64,000 bases of DNA from Actinomycetes bacterium (GCA_021848365.1 JAJZUS010000003.1:1-64000), one strand, 5' to 3'. Counted from the first letter of the stretch, positions 41,755 to 52,494 are shown. Numbers and translations are program-made. The notes: a model not told the origin generated them from the letters alone.

Positions 41755-42710
41755 GCGACCCGGTGTCCCCCGACGTCCTCGATTTCGTCATCCCGACGGC
41801 GCTCGATGGGGTTCGCGTCGATCGGGCGGTCGCCCTGCTCACGGGACGGTCTCGGTCGGAGGTGGCGAACCTGGTGACACGGGAGCGCGTCGAGGTGAAC
41901 GGCCGACCGGCCCGTCGTGCCGCCGACGCCCTCCACACGGGTGATCGCGTGACGGTCACGCCGTTCGCCGAGCTGACCGACGAGGTGCACCCGGATCCCG
42001 ACGTGGTGGTGACGGTGGTCGCGGAGGCTCCGGACTACGTCGTCGTCGACAAGGCCGCGGGCGTCGTGGTCCACCCGGGCGCCGGGCAGCGTGAGGGGAC
42101 GCTCATCGCGGGCCTCCTCGCTCGCTATCCCGAGATCGTGGAACTCGGCGAGGAGGCCGGATCGGATCCCGGCCGACCGGGGGTGGTCCACCGCCTCGAC
42201 AAGGGAACGTCGGGTCTACTGGTCGTGGCGCGCACGGCGAGGGGGCGCGACAGCCTGGTGGGTCAGCTCAGTGCCCGCACGGTTCGGCGCGTCTACGTGG
42301 GGCTCGTCGAGGGCCACCTGGCCCACGAGCGCGGCGTCGTCGACGCCCCGATCGGTCGCTCGGCGAACGAGCCGACTCGGATGGCCGTGCGGGTCGACGG
42401 GCGCGAGGCGCGTACGCACTACGAGGCGATCGCGCGCCTCGACGAGCCCGCGACGACACTGGTACGGCTGCGGCTCGAGACCGGCCGTACGCACCAGATC
42501 CGGGTTCACATGGCCTCCATCGGCCATCCGGTCGTCAACGACACCCGTTACGGGCACCGACGTGACCGACGGCTCGCGGATGGTCGCTTCTTCCTCCACG
42601 CCGCGCACCTGGGCTTCGTCGACCCCGGTACGGGTGAGGACGTCTCGTGGACCTCCGACCTGCCGTCCGACCTCGCGGCCGTCCTCGGCGAGGCGGCTCA
42701 GGCGCTCTGA
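41751..42710 (+). CDS. rluD: RluD-family pseudouridine synthase
   Basis: The 319-residue enzyme joins an N-terminal S4 RNA-binding domain (RVDRAVALL..., EVNGRPARRAADAL) to a RluA-type catalytic domain with Asp150 in GVVHRLDKGTSG. It probably makes the pseudouridines of 23S helix 69. It is coupled to lspA by ATGA, an arrangement conserved in actinobacteria. The 3' end overlaps the convergent sigma factor gene by 13 nt. Confidence 0.92.
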   Translation: MSDPVSPDVLDFVIPTALDGVRVDRAVALLTGRSRSEVANLVTRERVEVNGRPARRAADALHTGDRVTVTPFAELTDEVHPDPDVVVTVVAEAPDYVVVDKAAGVVVHPGAGQREGTLIAGLLARYPEIVELGEEAGSDPGRPGVVHRLDKGTSGLLVVARTARGRDSLVGQLSARTVRRVYVGLVEGHLAHERGVVDAPIGRSANEPTRMAVRVDGREARTHYEAIARLDEPATTLVRLRLETGRTHQIRVHMASIGHPVVNDTRYGHRRDRRLADGRFFLHAAHLGFVDPGTGEDVSWTSDLPSDLAAVLGEAAQAL

Positions 42711-43546
42711 CGGGCTGCGATCACGCGGGAGTCACCGCGCAGGACGGCCAGCGCCTCCTCCTCCGCCCGCCGAACACGGCGGACTCCGATGTCCATCGCG
42801 GTCGCGGTGGCCTGCAGCGAGAGGGGAGCGGCGCCGTTCAGTCCGAAGCGGTGCGTGATCACCTCGCGCTGCAACTCCGTGAGCTGGTCGAGCGACTGGC
42901 GCAACTGCTCGTCCACCATCGACTGCTCGATGTCACCGACCCAGTCCGTCTGACTCGGGGCGACGAGATCGCCCAGCGTTGTGGCGGAATCGGACGTCGC
43001 CGGCTGGTCGAGACTCGCGGTGACCCCGGCCAGGCTGCGCAGGTCGTCACGTTCGGCCTTCGACAGGCCGGTCGCCTCGGTGAGCTCGTCGTCGGTCGGG
43101 GTACGACCGAAGATCGAGGTCAGCTCCGCCGTCGTCGCCTCGAGGCGCTGGAGTTGCTCTCCGACCTCAAGGGGGATTCGAATGGTGCGTCCGTGCTGCT
43201 GGACCGCGCGCTGGAGCGCCTGACGGATCCACCAGGTGGCGTAGGTGGAGAACTTGAACCCGCGCTCCCAGTCGAACTTCTCGACCGCTCTCAGGAGGCC
43301 AAAGGTCCCCTCCTGGACGAGGTCGATCATCTCGACGCCCCGGTCCTGGTAGCGACGGGCCCAGTGCAGCACGAGTCGGAGGTTCGCGGCGACCATCTGC
43401 TTCTTCGCCTCTTCGTCACCGGCCGAGACGCGCTTGGCCAACTCGACCTGCTCGTCGTAGTTGGGCATCGGGTAACGGTCCAGGTCGCGCATGAGGAGTC
43501 CGAGCATGTCGTTGGTGTTCACGGCGCTACGTCGATTCGTCGTCAT
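42698..43546 (-). CDS. group 2 RNA polymerase sigma factor (sigma-70 family) with altered region 4.2
   Basis: The 282-residue sigma factor lacks region 1.1 and begins with a short region 1.2 (DMLGLLMRDLDRYPMP). Region 2 is conventional: NLRLVLHWARRY, DLVQEGTFGLLRAVEKFDWERGFKFSTYATWWIRQAL, so a TANNNT -10 is expected. Region 3 is normal. In region 4.2 the helix that reads RERIRQIE in most homologues is here VRRVRRAE, replacing the residues that touch the -35 element. It starts at ATG 43546 after GAGGAGTGAG, and its 3' end overlaps rluD. Confidence 0.93.
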   Translation of the reverse strand: MTTNRRSAVNTNDMLGLLMRDLDRYPMPNYDEQVELAKRVSAGDEEAKKQMVAANLRLVLHWARRYQDRGVEMIDLVQEGTFGLLRAVEKFDWERGFKFSTYATWWIRQALQRAVQQHGRTIRIPLEVGEQLQRLEATTAELTSIFGRTPTDDELTEATGLSKAERDDLRSLAGVTASLDQPATSDSATTLGDLVAPSQTDWVGDIEQSMVDEQLRQSLDQLTELQREVITHRFGLNGAAPLSLQATATAMDIGVRRVRRAEEEALAVLRGDSRVIAARQSA

Positions 43547-43589
43547 CGTTTCTCACTCCTCGCGACCCGGAGTTTCTCCTACGGGCCTA

Positions 43590-43613
43590 TTCGTAATTTA
43601 CTACTGCTTCTAA
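43590..43613 (-). promoter_or_regulatory. AT-rich promoter region of sigma factor gene
   Basis: An AT-rich island (AGTAGTAAATTACGAATAG on the minus strand) about 45-70 bases upstream of the sigma start stands out in GC-rich DNA and probably holds its promoter; exact hexamers are ambiguous. The rest of the 280-base gap contains the inverted repeat listed next and no open frame I can support. Confidence 0.35.
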
Positions 43614-43684
43614 CCCCCCGGCCGAGCACGGTATTCCCGGAATTCGAAAATCGAGGTGGGAGGAGAGAAGAAGGGGCTAAGAAT

Positions 43685-43725
43685 CCTCCCGGCCCCGTGC
43701 GGGCCGGCGTGGGGGCCCCGGGAGG
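43685..43725. promoter_or_regulatory. GC-rich inverted repeat with alternative inner stem
   Basis: CCTCCCGGCCCC (43685-43696) pairs with GGGGCCCCGGGAGG (43712-43725) with a 2-base bulge. An inner stem CGGCCC/GGGCCG (43690-43695 with 43701-43706) competes for the same bases. It lies about 100 bases upstream of bpa and 140 from the sigma start; function is unknown. Confidence 0.4.
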
Positions 43726-43826
43726 GTGCGGCGACGGCGGGCGCGTCGAGGGAGTGGCGGCGGTCGGAGATCCTCGCGGGGGTGCGCCGCGGACGACGGG
43801 TCGGTCCCATCTGGCACACTCGAAGG

Positions 43827-44312
43827 GTGGATCAGGAACAGAGCGAGAACGTAACGGTCGGCCCCGACGCCGTGTTGCCCCCCGGTCAGGAGGGTGACGA
43901 GGCGAACGACGAGGGGACCGACTTCATCAGTCAGCCCGCCAAGGTCATGCGCATCGGAGCGATGGTGAAGTCGCTGCTCGACGAGGCCCGTAGCGCCCCC
44001 CTCGACGAGGCCGGTCGGACCCGGTTGCGCGAGATCTACGAGACCTCCGTCGCCGAGTTGCAGAGTGCCCTGTCGAAGGATCTCGGGGGGGAGCTCCAGA
44101 GCATGGTGCCGCCGTTCAGCGCCGAAGTCCCGTCGGACTCGGAGCTGCGGATCGCTCAGGCGCAGCTCGTCGGCTGGCTCGAGGGCCTCTTCCACGGCAT
44201 CCAGGCGTCGCTCTTCGCCCAGCAGGCGGCGGCGGCCGCCCAACTCGAGAAGATGCGCGAGCGCTCCCTCAACCCTGGAACCCCGGAGCCCCGCGCGGGC
44301 ACGTACCTCTAG
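43827..44312 (+). CDS. bpa: bacterial proteasome activator Bpa/PafE
   Basis: Bpa is a 12-mer ring that opens the 20S proteasome without ATP. The 161-residue product matches DUF2587: QPAKVMRIGAMVKSLLDEARSAPLDE, VPSDSELRIAQAQLVGWLEGLFHGIQ and the C-terminal GTYL, here in place of mycobacterial GQYL, still keeping the penultimate Tyr-Leu that inserts into the proteasome alpha ring. Its acidic N-terminus (about 30 residues) is disordered. GTG 43827 has CACACT exactly 6 nt upstream, a weak leaderless match. dnaE follows on the same strand, 25 bases away. Confidence 0.95.
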   Translation: MDQEQSENVTVGPDAVLPPGQEGDEANDEGTDFISQPAKVMRIGAMVKSLLDEARSAPLDEAGRTRLREIYETSVAELQSALSKDLGGELQSMVPPFSAEVPSDSELRIAQAQLVGWLEGLFHGIQASLFAQQAAAAAQLEKMRERSLNPGTPEPRAGTYL

Positions 44313-44337
44313 GTCCGGACGGGCGGGGAGGAACGGG

Positions 44338-47300
44338 GTGGCCGACGGGTTCGTGCATCTGCACAACCACACCGAGTACTCGATGCTCGACGGCGCGGCG
44401 CGCGTCGACGACCTGATCGCGGCGGCTCAGGCCGACGGTCAGACGGCCATCGGGATCACGGATCACGGAAATCTCTACGGCCTGATCGACTTCTACGAGG
44501 CTTGTCGGCGCCGGGGCGTGACGCCGGTTCTCGGGCTCGAGGCCTACATGGCCGCCGAGTCGCGGTTCGACCGTCCCACTCGGCGGGGCCGGCTCGACGA
44601 CACCGGGGGCGACACCGAGGGGGGCGACAAGCTCTACCACCACCTGACCCTGCTCGCCGTCACGAACGAGGGCTATCGCAATCTGCGCTCCGTCTCCTCG
44701 CTGGCGTACCTCGAGGGCTACTACTACAAGCCGCGTCTCGACTGGGAGCTGTTGGAGCGCCACTCGGGTGGTCTCATCGCGACCTCCGGCTGCCTCGGCG
44801 GCGTGGTGCTCCAGGCGCTGTTGCGCGACGACTACGACAAGGCGCGCGACCTGGCCGGTCGCCTCCAGACGATCTTCGGGCGCGAGAACTTCTACATCGA
44901 GCTCCAGGACCACGGCCTCGCCGAGCAGCGCCGGACCAATCCCCAGCTGATCCGCATCGCTCGCGAGATCGGTGCGCCCCTCGTCGCGACGAACGACCTG
45001 CACTACGTGCGACCGGGGGATGCGGAGATGCACGACGCACTGCTCTGCATCGGGACGGGTTCACTGGTCGCGGATCCGAATCGCTTCCGGTTCCAGAGCG
45101 ATCAGCACTACCTCAAGTCGGCCGTCGAGATGCGCGAGCTCTTCCGGGACTACCCGGACGCGTGTGACAACACCCTGGCGATCGCCGAACGGGCCGAGGT
45201 CACGATTCAGTTCGACAACGACGCCCTCCCGGAGTACCCGATCCCGGCTGGGTACGAGGCGAGCACCCACAAGGAGTCGGCCAACCGCTACTTGCGGGAC
45301 CTCGCCTACCGGGGCGCGGGGGAGCGCTACGGGGTGATCACCGACGAGGTCGCCCAGCGGCTGGACTACGAGTTGTCGGTAATCGCTGACATGGGATTCT
45401 CCGACTACTTCCTCGTGGTCTGGGACCTGATCCGTCACGCCCGCGACAGTGGGATTCGAGTCGGTCCGGGCCGTGGGTCGGCGGCGGGATGCTGCGTTGC
45501 CTACTGCCTGCGAATCGTCGATCTCGACCCGATCCGCAACGGGCTCATCTTCGAACGCTTCCTCAACCCGGGACGCAAGCAGATGCCCGATATCGACATG
45601 GACTTCGACGAGCGCTTCCGCGGCGACATGATCCGCTACGCGGCCGAGCGCTACGGAGCCGATCACGTGGCCCAGATCATCACCTTCTCGACGATCAAGG
45701 CGCGCGCTGCCGTGCGCGACGCGGCGCGCGTTCTCGGGTACCCCCCTCAGCTCGGTGACCGGGTCGCGAAGGCCATGCCCCCCCTCGTGATGGGCCAGGA
45801 CGTTCCCCTCGAAGCCTGCCTGACGCCGACCCCGGGCTACGAGGGCCGATTCGCCGAGGCGGCGGATCTGCGGACGCTGTACGAGACGGACCAGGAGGTC
45901 CGCCACGTCATCGACGTGGCCAAGGGGTTCGTCGACAAGCGACGCCAAGACGGAATTCACGCCGCGGCCGTGGTCATCACGAAGGACCCCGTTCTCGAGT
46001 ACGTACCGGTCCAGCGCAAGACGAGCCCGAACGGGTCGATCGAGGACTCGCCCATCGTTACGCAGTACGAGGCCACCGCGATCGAGAAGCTGGGCCTGCT
46101 CAAGATGGACTTCCTCGGGTTGCGCAACCTGGCCATCATCGAGCGTGCCCTCGAGAACGTCCGCCGTCGCCACGACATCGACGTCGACATCGACCACGTC
46201 GCGCTCGACGATCCCAAGGTGTTCGAGATGCTGCGCCACGGGAACTCCATCGGTATCTTCCAGCTCGAGGGCGACAAGATGCGGACCCTGATGCGTCGAC
46301 TCGCTCCGACGTCCTTTGACGACATCGCGGCGTTGGTGGCGCTCTATCGCCCCGGACCCTTGAGCGAGAACGTCCACAACGACTACGCGGACCGCAAGAA
46401 CCACCGTCAGGAGATCCGCTTCGACCACCCGGACCTCGCCGAAATCCTGGGCGAGACCTACGGGCTCATGATCTATCAGGAGGACATCATGCGCGTCGCG
46501 ACGCGCGTGGCGGGTTTCTCGATGACCGAAGCGGACGACCTGCGCAAGGCGTGCTCGAAGAAGATTCGCGACATGATCGTCGCCCAGCGCGTCAAGTTCG
46601 TCGAGGGCTCCGAGCGCATGGGATACGGTCGTGAGCTCGGTGAGGCGATCTTCAACAAGATCGAACCGTTCGCCGACTACGCCTTCAACAAGAGCCACGC
46701 GTACGGCTACGCCCTGATCGCCTACCAGAACGCGTGGCTCAAGGCGAACTATCCCGTGGAGTACATGGCGGCCCTGCTCACGTCGTTCCGTGACGACAAG
46801 GACAAGGCGGCCGTCTATCTCAACGAGGCCCGCCAAATGGGCATCCGCGTCGGCGTCCCCGACGTCAATCAGTCCCTGGCCGACTACACGCCGTCGCTCA
46901 CCGACGCCCAGACGATCGTCTTCGGCATGGCCGCCGTGCGCAACGTCGGCGAGGCCCTGGTGGAGAAGATCGTCGAGGAGCGAGAGGCCCACGGACCGTT
47001 CGAGTCGGTCTACGACTTCGTGCGCCGGGTCGATCCCGTGGTGCTCAACAAGAGAGCCATGGAGTCTCTCATCAAGGCGGGGGCCTTTGACGTCTTCGGG
47101 GGGTCGCGCATGGGTCTGTTGCTCAAGATCGACGAGATCATCGACGTCACGCTCTCGCGCCGCAAGGACCTGTCCCTCGGCATCACCACGCTCTTCGCCG
47201 CGCTCGACGAGGCGGGGGATGACTGGGAGGGCACGGAGATCCCCCTCTCGCCGGTCGAATTCGACGACGCCGTCAAGCTCGACTTCGAGCGCGAGATGTT

Positions 47301-47892
47301 GGGGACCTACGTCTCGGACCACCCGCTGTACCGCGTGGCGGACGCGCTGGCGTCCCAGACCGACGGCACGATCGACTCGGTGAGGGACCGCGCGGAGGAA
47401 CTCGCCGCTACCGGCACCGTCGTCACGATCGGGGGGCTGCTGGCCGAGGTCCAGATTCGCACCACTCGGGCCGGCCAGCAGTACGCCCGGCTCGTCCTGG
47501 AGGACCTGACCGGCTCGGTGGAGGTGATCGTCTCGGCGCGCAAGTTCCAGGACTTCTCCGGCTTCCTCACGAAGGACAACGTCGTCCTGCTGCGCGTCCG
47601 CCTGGACAGCCGAGACGAGGAGTTCCGCCTCACCCTGCTCGACGTCAAGGAGTTGCGGGTGACCCGAGCCGATGCCGAGCTACGTCTCGCCCTGCGGGCC
47701 GAGGACCTGACCCCGCCGGCGATCGCCACGCTGAAGGAAATCCTGGTCCGGTACCCGGGAACGACGCCGGTCGTGGTCGAGGCCGGAACCACGGGCCGGG
47801 CCTTCCGGCTGGGTCCGGACTACAACGTCGACGTGGCGGGAGTCATCGGGGACCTGCGCGCCGAATTCGGTCGCAGCGTGATAAAAGCCTGA
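44338..47892 (+). CDS. dnaE: DNA polymerase III alpha subunit DnaE
   Basis: The replicative polymerase, 1184 residues. The PHP domain starts HLHNHTEYSMLDGA with its metal-binding histidines and ITDHGN, so it may keep 3'-5' proofreading as in mycobacterial DnaE1. The palm aspartates are Asp418 and Asp420 in PDIDMDFDERFRGD. KACSKKIRDM, the (HhH)2 region, and a C-terminal OB-fold (VTIGGLLAEVQIRTTRAGQQYA) are in the expected order. No intein is present. GTG 44338 is preceded by GGGGAGG, which rejects the longer ORF from 44065. Confidence 0.97.
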   Translation: MADGFVHLHNHTEYSMLDGAARVDDLIAAAQADGQTAIGITDHGNLYGLIDFYEACRRRGVTPVLGLEAYMAAESRFDRPTRRGRLDDTGGDTEGGDKLYHHLTLLAVTNEGYRNLRSVSSLAYLEGYYYKPRLDWELLERHSGGLIATSGCLGGVVLQALLRDDYDKARDLAGRLQTIFGRENFYIELQDHGLAEQRRTNPQLIRIAREIGAPLVATNDLHYVRPGDAEMHDALLCIGTGSLVADPNRFRFQSDQHYLKSAVEMRELFRDYPDACDNTLAIAERAEVTIQFDNDALPEYPIPAGYEASTHKESANRYLRDLAYRGAGERYGVITDEVAQRLDYELSVIADMGFSDYFLVVWDLIRHARDSGIRVGPGRGSAAGCCVAYCLRIVDLDPIRNGLIFERFLNPGRKQMPDIDMDFDERFRGDMIRYAAERYGADHVAQIITFSTIKARAAVRDAARVLGYPPQLGDRVAKAMPPLVMGQDVPLEACLTPTPGYEGRFAEAADLRTLYETDQEVRHVIDVAKGFVDKRRQDGIHAAAVVITKDPVLEYVPVQRKTSPNGSIEDSPIVTQYEATAIEKLGLLKMDFLGLRNLAIIERALENVRRRHDIDVDIDHVALDDPKVFEMLRHGNSIGIFQLEGDKMRTLMRRLAPTSFDDIAALVALYRPGPLSENVHNDYADRKNHRQEIRFDHPDLAEILGETYGLMIYQEDIMRVATRVAGFSMTEADDLRKACSKKIRDMIVAQRVKFVEGSERMGYGRELGEAIFNKIEPFADYAFNKSHAYGYALIAYQNAWLKANYPVEYMAALLTSFRDDKDKAAVYLNEARQMGIRVGVPDVNQSLADYTPSLTDAQTIVFGMAAVRNVGEALVEKIVEEREAHGPFESVYDFVRRVDPVVLNKRAMESLIKAGAFDVFGGSRMGLLLKIDEIIDVTLSRRKDLSLGITTLFAALDEAGDDWEGTEIPLSPVEFDDAVKLDFEREMLGTYVSDHPLYRVADALASQTDGTIDSVRDRAEELAATGTVVTIGGLLAEVQIRTTRAGQQYARLVLEDLTGSVEVIVSARKFQDFSGFLTKDNVVLLRVRLDSRDEEFRLTLLDVKELRVTRADAELRLALRAEDLTPPAIATLKEILVRYPGTTPVVVEAGTTGRAFRLGPDYNVDVAGVIGDLRAEFGRSVIKA

Positions 47893-47894
47893 GC

Positions 47895-47908
47895 GGGGGA
47901 GCGCCCCC
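47895..47908 (+). terminator. stem-loop after dnaE
   Basis: GGGGG-AGCG-CCCCC followed by TT directly after the dnaE stop (47890-47892) resembles a short intrinsic terminator; the T-tract is minimal. Confidence 0.45.
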
Positions 47909-47919
47909 TTCCCGTCCCG

Positions 47920-47925
47920 TAGAAT
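47920..47925 (+). promoter_or_regulatory. -10 box before unknown gene
   Basis: TAGAAT lies 8 nt before ATG 47934. Confidence 0.45.
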
Positions 47926-47933
47926 GTCCGGGT

Positions 47934-48605
47934 ATGGCGATGACAGTCACCACCAAGGACACGACGGCGCTGAGCGACGCCGAGTTGGCGGAGATGGCCG
48001 ACCTCTGCGTGGACCGAGAGCCCAACTTCGACATCGGCTTCCTCTCCAAGCAGCGTGAGGAGTGGGTGCTCGTGACGCAGGCTCGCGAGGGAGCGAAGTT
48101 GCGGGGCTACTCGTTCTGCACCCTCGAGCGAATCGGCGGCACACCATCGCTGCTCGTGGGGCTGATGCTCGTCGACCGTAACTCGAAGGCCGACCAGGCT
48201 CTGCGGGCGATCCTCCACGACCAGTTCCGCCGTGCTCTGCTGGCCTTCCCGGACGAGGACGTGCTCCTGGGCGCCCGACTCACGTCGCCTGACGGCTTTC
48301 GCGCCTTCGCGGGCCTCGACAGCGTCGTCCCCCGGAAGGGGTACAAGCCGACCGGCGAAGATCGCGCGTGGGCGCGCCGCCTCGCCAAGCGCTTCGGCTC
48401 GGAGAAGGCGATCGATGACCACACGTTCGTGATGTCGGTCACCTCGGGTCAGGTCGGATGCCTGGACTACTCGGCCGCCAAGGGTGCCATTCCGGACGGG
48501 GTCGAGGAGTTCTTCGACGGCTTGGACGCGGCCAGCGGACAACGGCTGGTGGTGTTCGGCTGGGCGATGGCTGAAGCCCTGGCCTCCGGGAAGCTGCCGC
48601 GCTGA
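47934..48605 (+). CDS. conserved hypothetical protein, possible acetyltransferase-like fold
   Basis: A 223-residue soluble protein I do not recognise. It has alternating beta strands and helices (LVTQAREGAKLRGYSFCTLERIG, LLVGLMLVDRNSKADQALRAILHDQ) of the kind seen in GNAT-like folds, a conserved-looking GARLTSPDGFRAFAGLDSVVPRKGY, and no membrane segment or signal. Comparable unnamed proteins occur in many actinobacteria. ATG 47934 (or 47940) follows a TAGAAT box. Its stop abuts the stop of the next, convergent gene. Confidence 0.75.
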   Translation: MAMTVTTKDTTALSDAELAEMADLCVDREPNFDIGFLSKQREEWVLVTQAREGAKLRGYSFCTLERIGGTPSLLVGLMLVDRNSKADQALRAILHDQFRRALLAFPDEDVLLGARLTSPDGFRAFAGLDSVVPRKGYKPTGEDRAWARRLAKRFGSEKAIDDHTFVMSVTSGQVGCLDYSAAKGAIPDGVEEFFDGLDAASGQRLVVFGWAMAEALASGKLPR

Positions 48606-49324
48606 TCAGCCGCGGGGCAGGAGCCCGGTGCAGCTCTTGTAGCAGTGCCCGTCGATCGGGCGCGACAGCGTCGTGAGGACGTAGGCGGGACGGAACCCGA
48701 GTGTCGTCGCGAGTTCCTTGCCGGCGAGCGACCCCCGACGCGTGGCTTCGATGGCGCGAATGGCGTGCGCGTCCTCGCACACCAGCCACACGTCATCGCC
48801 GTACCAGCCAAAGCGGACCCAGGTGGATCCGTCATCGATGCGGCGCAGCAGCTGGGGGCCCCGGTCCGCGGCGATGAGCGCCACGCTCGGTCGCTCCCCG
48901 CGAAACTCCCAGTACGGGGCGCTCGGGCCGCGGAATCCGAAGAGGGGGCCGTCGGCCGGGGTGGCGAGGTCCTCCAGCCACCTCCGAACGAGTCGTCCCC
49001 GGTAAGCCCCGAGTCGGCGGGGTAGATCGGCCAGCGTGACCGCCTCGGGCTGGGCGAGGTCGCTGCGCTCGATGTCGTCGGCCAACTGGCCCTCCACGAC
49101 GTCGAAGGCCGCGAGGTCGGTCTCCACACCCTCCGGCCACGGGATCCGCCAGCGGACGATGGTCTTCGAGGCGAGGTCCATCACCGTGGTCGTCTCGTGG
49201 GTAGAACCGAGCACCAGTCCGAACATGGTCGTCCCCGGCGTGAGGTCGACGGTCGGATAGTGCGGCATGCGCTCGACCAGGTGCTTGATGGCCTTGACGG
49301 CCGGATCGCGGGAGAAGAGCGCCA

Positions 49325-49325
<1 letters not shown>
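48606..49325 (-). CDS. hypothetical protein
   Basis: The ATG at 49325 gives 239 residues. No known domain is recognised. The protein is soluble with a mixed alpha/beta look, an early acidic segment and motifs such as TMFGLVLGSTHETTTVM, VRFGWYGDDVWLVCEDAHAIRAIEATR and a terminal Cys in YKSCTGLLPRG. The start overlaps the yyaL-like stop by one base (TGATG), so it is translated with that gene. Its stop directly abuts the convergent gene at 48605. The ORF track's longer start at 49385 lies inside the upstream gene and is rejected. Confidence 0.7.
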
Positions 49326-51298
<1,973 letters not shown>

Positions 51299-51304
51299 GT
51301 GTGG

Positions 51305-51310
51305 AGCGTA
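51305..51310 (-). promoter_or_regulatory. -10 box for leaderless yyaL-like gene
   Basis: TACGCT on the minus strand lies exactly 6 nt before GTG 51298. Confidence 0.5.
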
Positions 51311-51385
51311 CCGACCCCGCCGCCCGGAGCGGAGGGCGGGGCTCGGTACCATCGGCTCGGACACGATGGACGACGGGAGCGGTCA

Positions 51386-52357
51386 GTGACGAATCCAATC
51401 CGCTGGGGGATCATCAGCACGGGCCGAATCGCCCAGACCTTCGCCGACGATCTGCGGCGAATCGACGAAGGCGCGGCGGTTGCCGTCGGGTCGCGGGACC
51501 GGGAGCGTGCCCGGGAGTTCGCCGAGCGCTACGGGATCCCCCACTACTACGACTCCTACGAGGAGCTGGTCGCCGATCCTGACGTGGAAGCCGTCTACGT
51601 CGCGACCCCTCACCCGATGCACCGTCGCGACGCGCTCCTCGCACTCGGGCAGAAGAAGCACGTGCTGGTCGAGAAGGCCTTCACGATGAACGCCGCGGAG
51701 GCGCGCGAGGTGGTCAGTGCGGCGCGGGGGGCGGACCGCTTCCTCATGGAGGCGATGTGGACCCGATTCCTGCCCCACGTCGTCGAGATCCGGCGCCTCC
51801 TCTCTGACGGGGCGATCGGACCCCTCGTCGCCCTGCACGCGGATCACGGGAAATGGTTCGCGAAGGACCCAACGCATCGGCTGTTCGCCCCCGAGCTCGG
51901 CGGAGGCGCCCTGCTCGATCTCGGCGTCTATCCGGTCTCGTTCGCGTCGATGGTGCTGGGCGCGCCCCGGCGCGTCGAGGCGCTCGTCGACCCGGCCTTC
52001 ACGGGAGTGGACGGGCAGACATCGATGCTGTTCGGCTACGAGAGTGGGGCGCACGCCGTCCTCACGTGTACGTCGCGGGCGCGTAGCGCGTCACGGGCCA
52101 GCATCATCGGTGAAGACGGCCGCATCGAGATCGAGGGCGACTTCTACGCGCCGACGGCGTTCTCGCTGGTGAGTCGCTCGGGGGCGACGTCGCGTGTCGA
52201 GATCCCGGTGGAGGGCCGCGGCCTCCAGTTCCAGGCCGTCGAAGTCCACGACTGCGTGAGGTCCGGACGGCACGAAAGTTCGATCATGCCGCTCGACGAG
52301 ACGGTCGAGATCATGGCGACGATGGACGCGGTACTGGAGCGGCTCACGCGAGGGTGA
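51386..52357 (+). CDS. Gfo/Idh/MocA family oxidoreductase
   Basis: The 323-residue dehydrogenase has an N-terminal NAD(P)-binding fold (RWGIISTGRIAQTFADDL), the catalytic lysine in VLVEKAFTMNAAEA and a C-terminal substrate domain with GGGALLDLGVYPVSFASMVLG. Members oxidise sugars, inositols or diols. The sugar importer that follows makes sugar or cyclitol metabolism plausible, though transcription across the intergenic repeats is not shown. The longer ORF start at 51125 lies antisense to the previous gene. Confidence 0.9.
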   Translation: MTNPIRWGIISTGRIAQTFADDLRRIDEGAAVAVGSRDRERAREFAERYGIPHYYDSYEELVADPDVEAVYVATPHPMHRRDALLALGQKKHVLVEKAFTMNAAEAREVVSAARGADRFLMEAMWTRFLPHVVEIRRLLSDGAIGPLVALHADHGKWFAKDPTHRLFAPELGGGALLDLGVYPVSFASMVLGAPRRVEALVDPAFTGVDGQTSMLFGYESGAHAVLTCTSRARSASRASIIGEDGRIEIEGDFYAPTAFSLVSRSGATSRVEIPVEGRGLQFQAVEVHDCVRSGRHESSIMPLDETVEIMATMDAVLERLTRG

Positions 52358-52405
52358 GTCGATCCCTCGGGGGTGCTGCGGCGTCGCGCGACGGGGGTGC
52401 TAAGT

Positions 52406-52473
52406 TGCCCGATTGGGCATCCGTTCACCGGATGTTCACCTTGCAGTAAGCACAAAAGGGCGACTCTGTCGCC
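52406..52473 (+). promoter_or_regulatory. inverted repeats upstream of sugar-binding-protein gene
   Basis: The leader holds three perfect inverted repeats: TGCCC-gatt-GGGCA (52406-52419), CATCCG-ttcac-CGGATG (52418-52434) with GTTCACC repeated 13 bp apart, and GGCGAC-tct-GTCGCC (52459-52473). These could be operator half-sites for a sugar-responsive repressor; no regulator gene is adjacent. Confidence 0.45.
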
Positions 52474-52494
52474 ACCTAAATGGTTGGGGAGAAT

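Noticed and set aside
40227-42191. 654-codon minus-strand frame spanning the fusion gene, lspA and rluD
   Set aside because: Arg/Pro/Ser-rich shadow translation of repeats and other real genes; it crosses three well-supported plus-strand genes.
44065-44337. N-terminal extension of DnaE in the ORF track
   Set aside because: It overlaps bpa in another frame, is Ser/Arg-rich, and GTG 44338 has GGGGAGG and the PHP-domain start.
45061-47322. 753-codon open frame on the minus strand opposite dnaE
   Set aside because: It is the antisense shadow of a GC-rich coding gene; its sequence is low-complexity (Val/Asp/Arg/Glu) with no family resemblance, while dnaE on the plus strand is unmistakable.
44338-47892. 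Possible intein in dnaE
   Set aside because: The length (1184 residues) and motif order match an uninterrupted alpha subunit.
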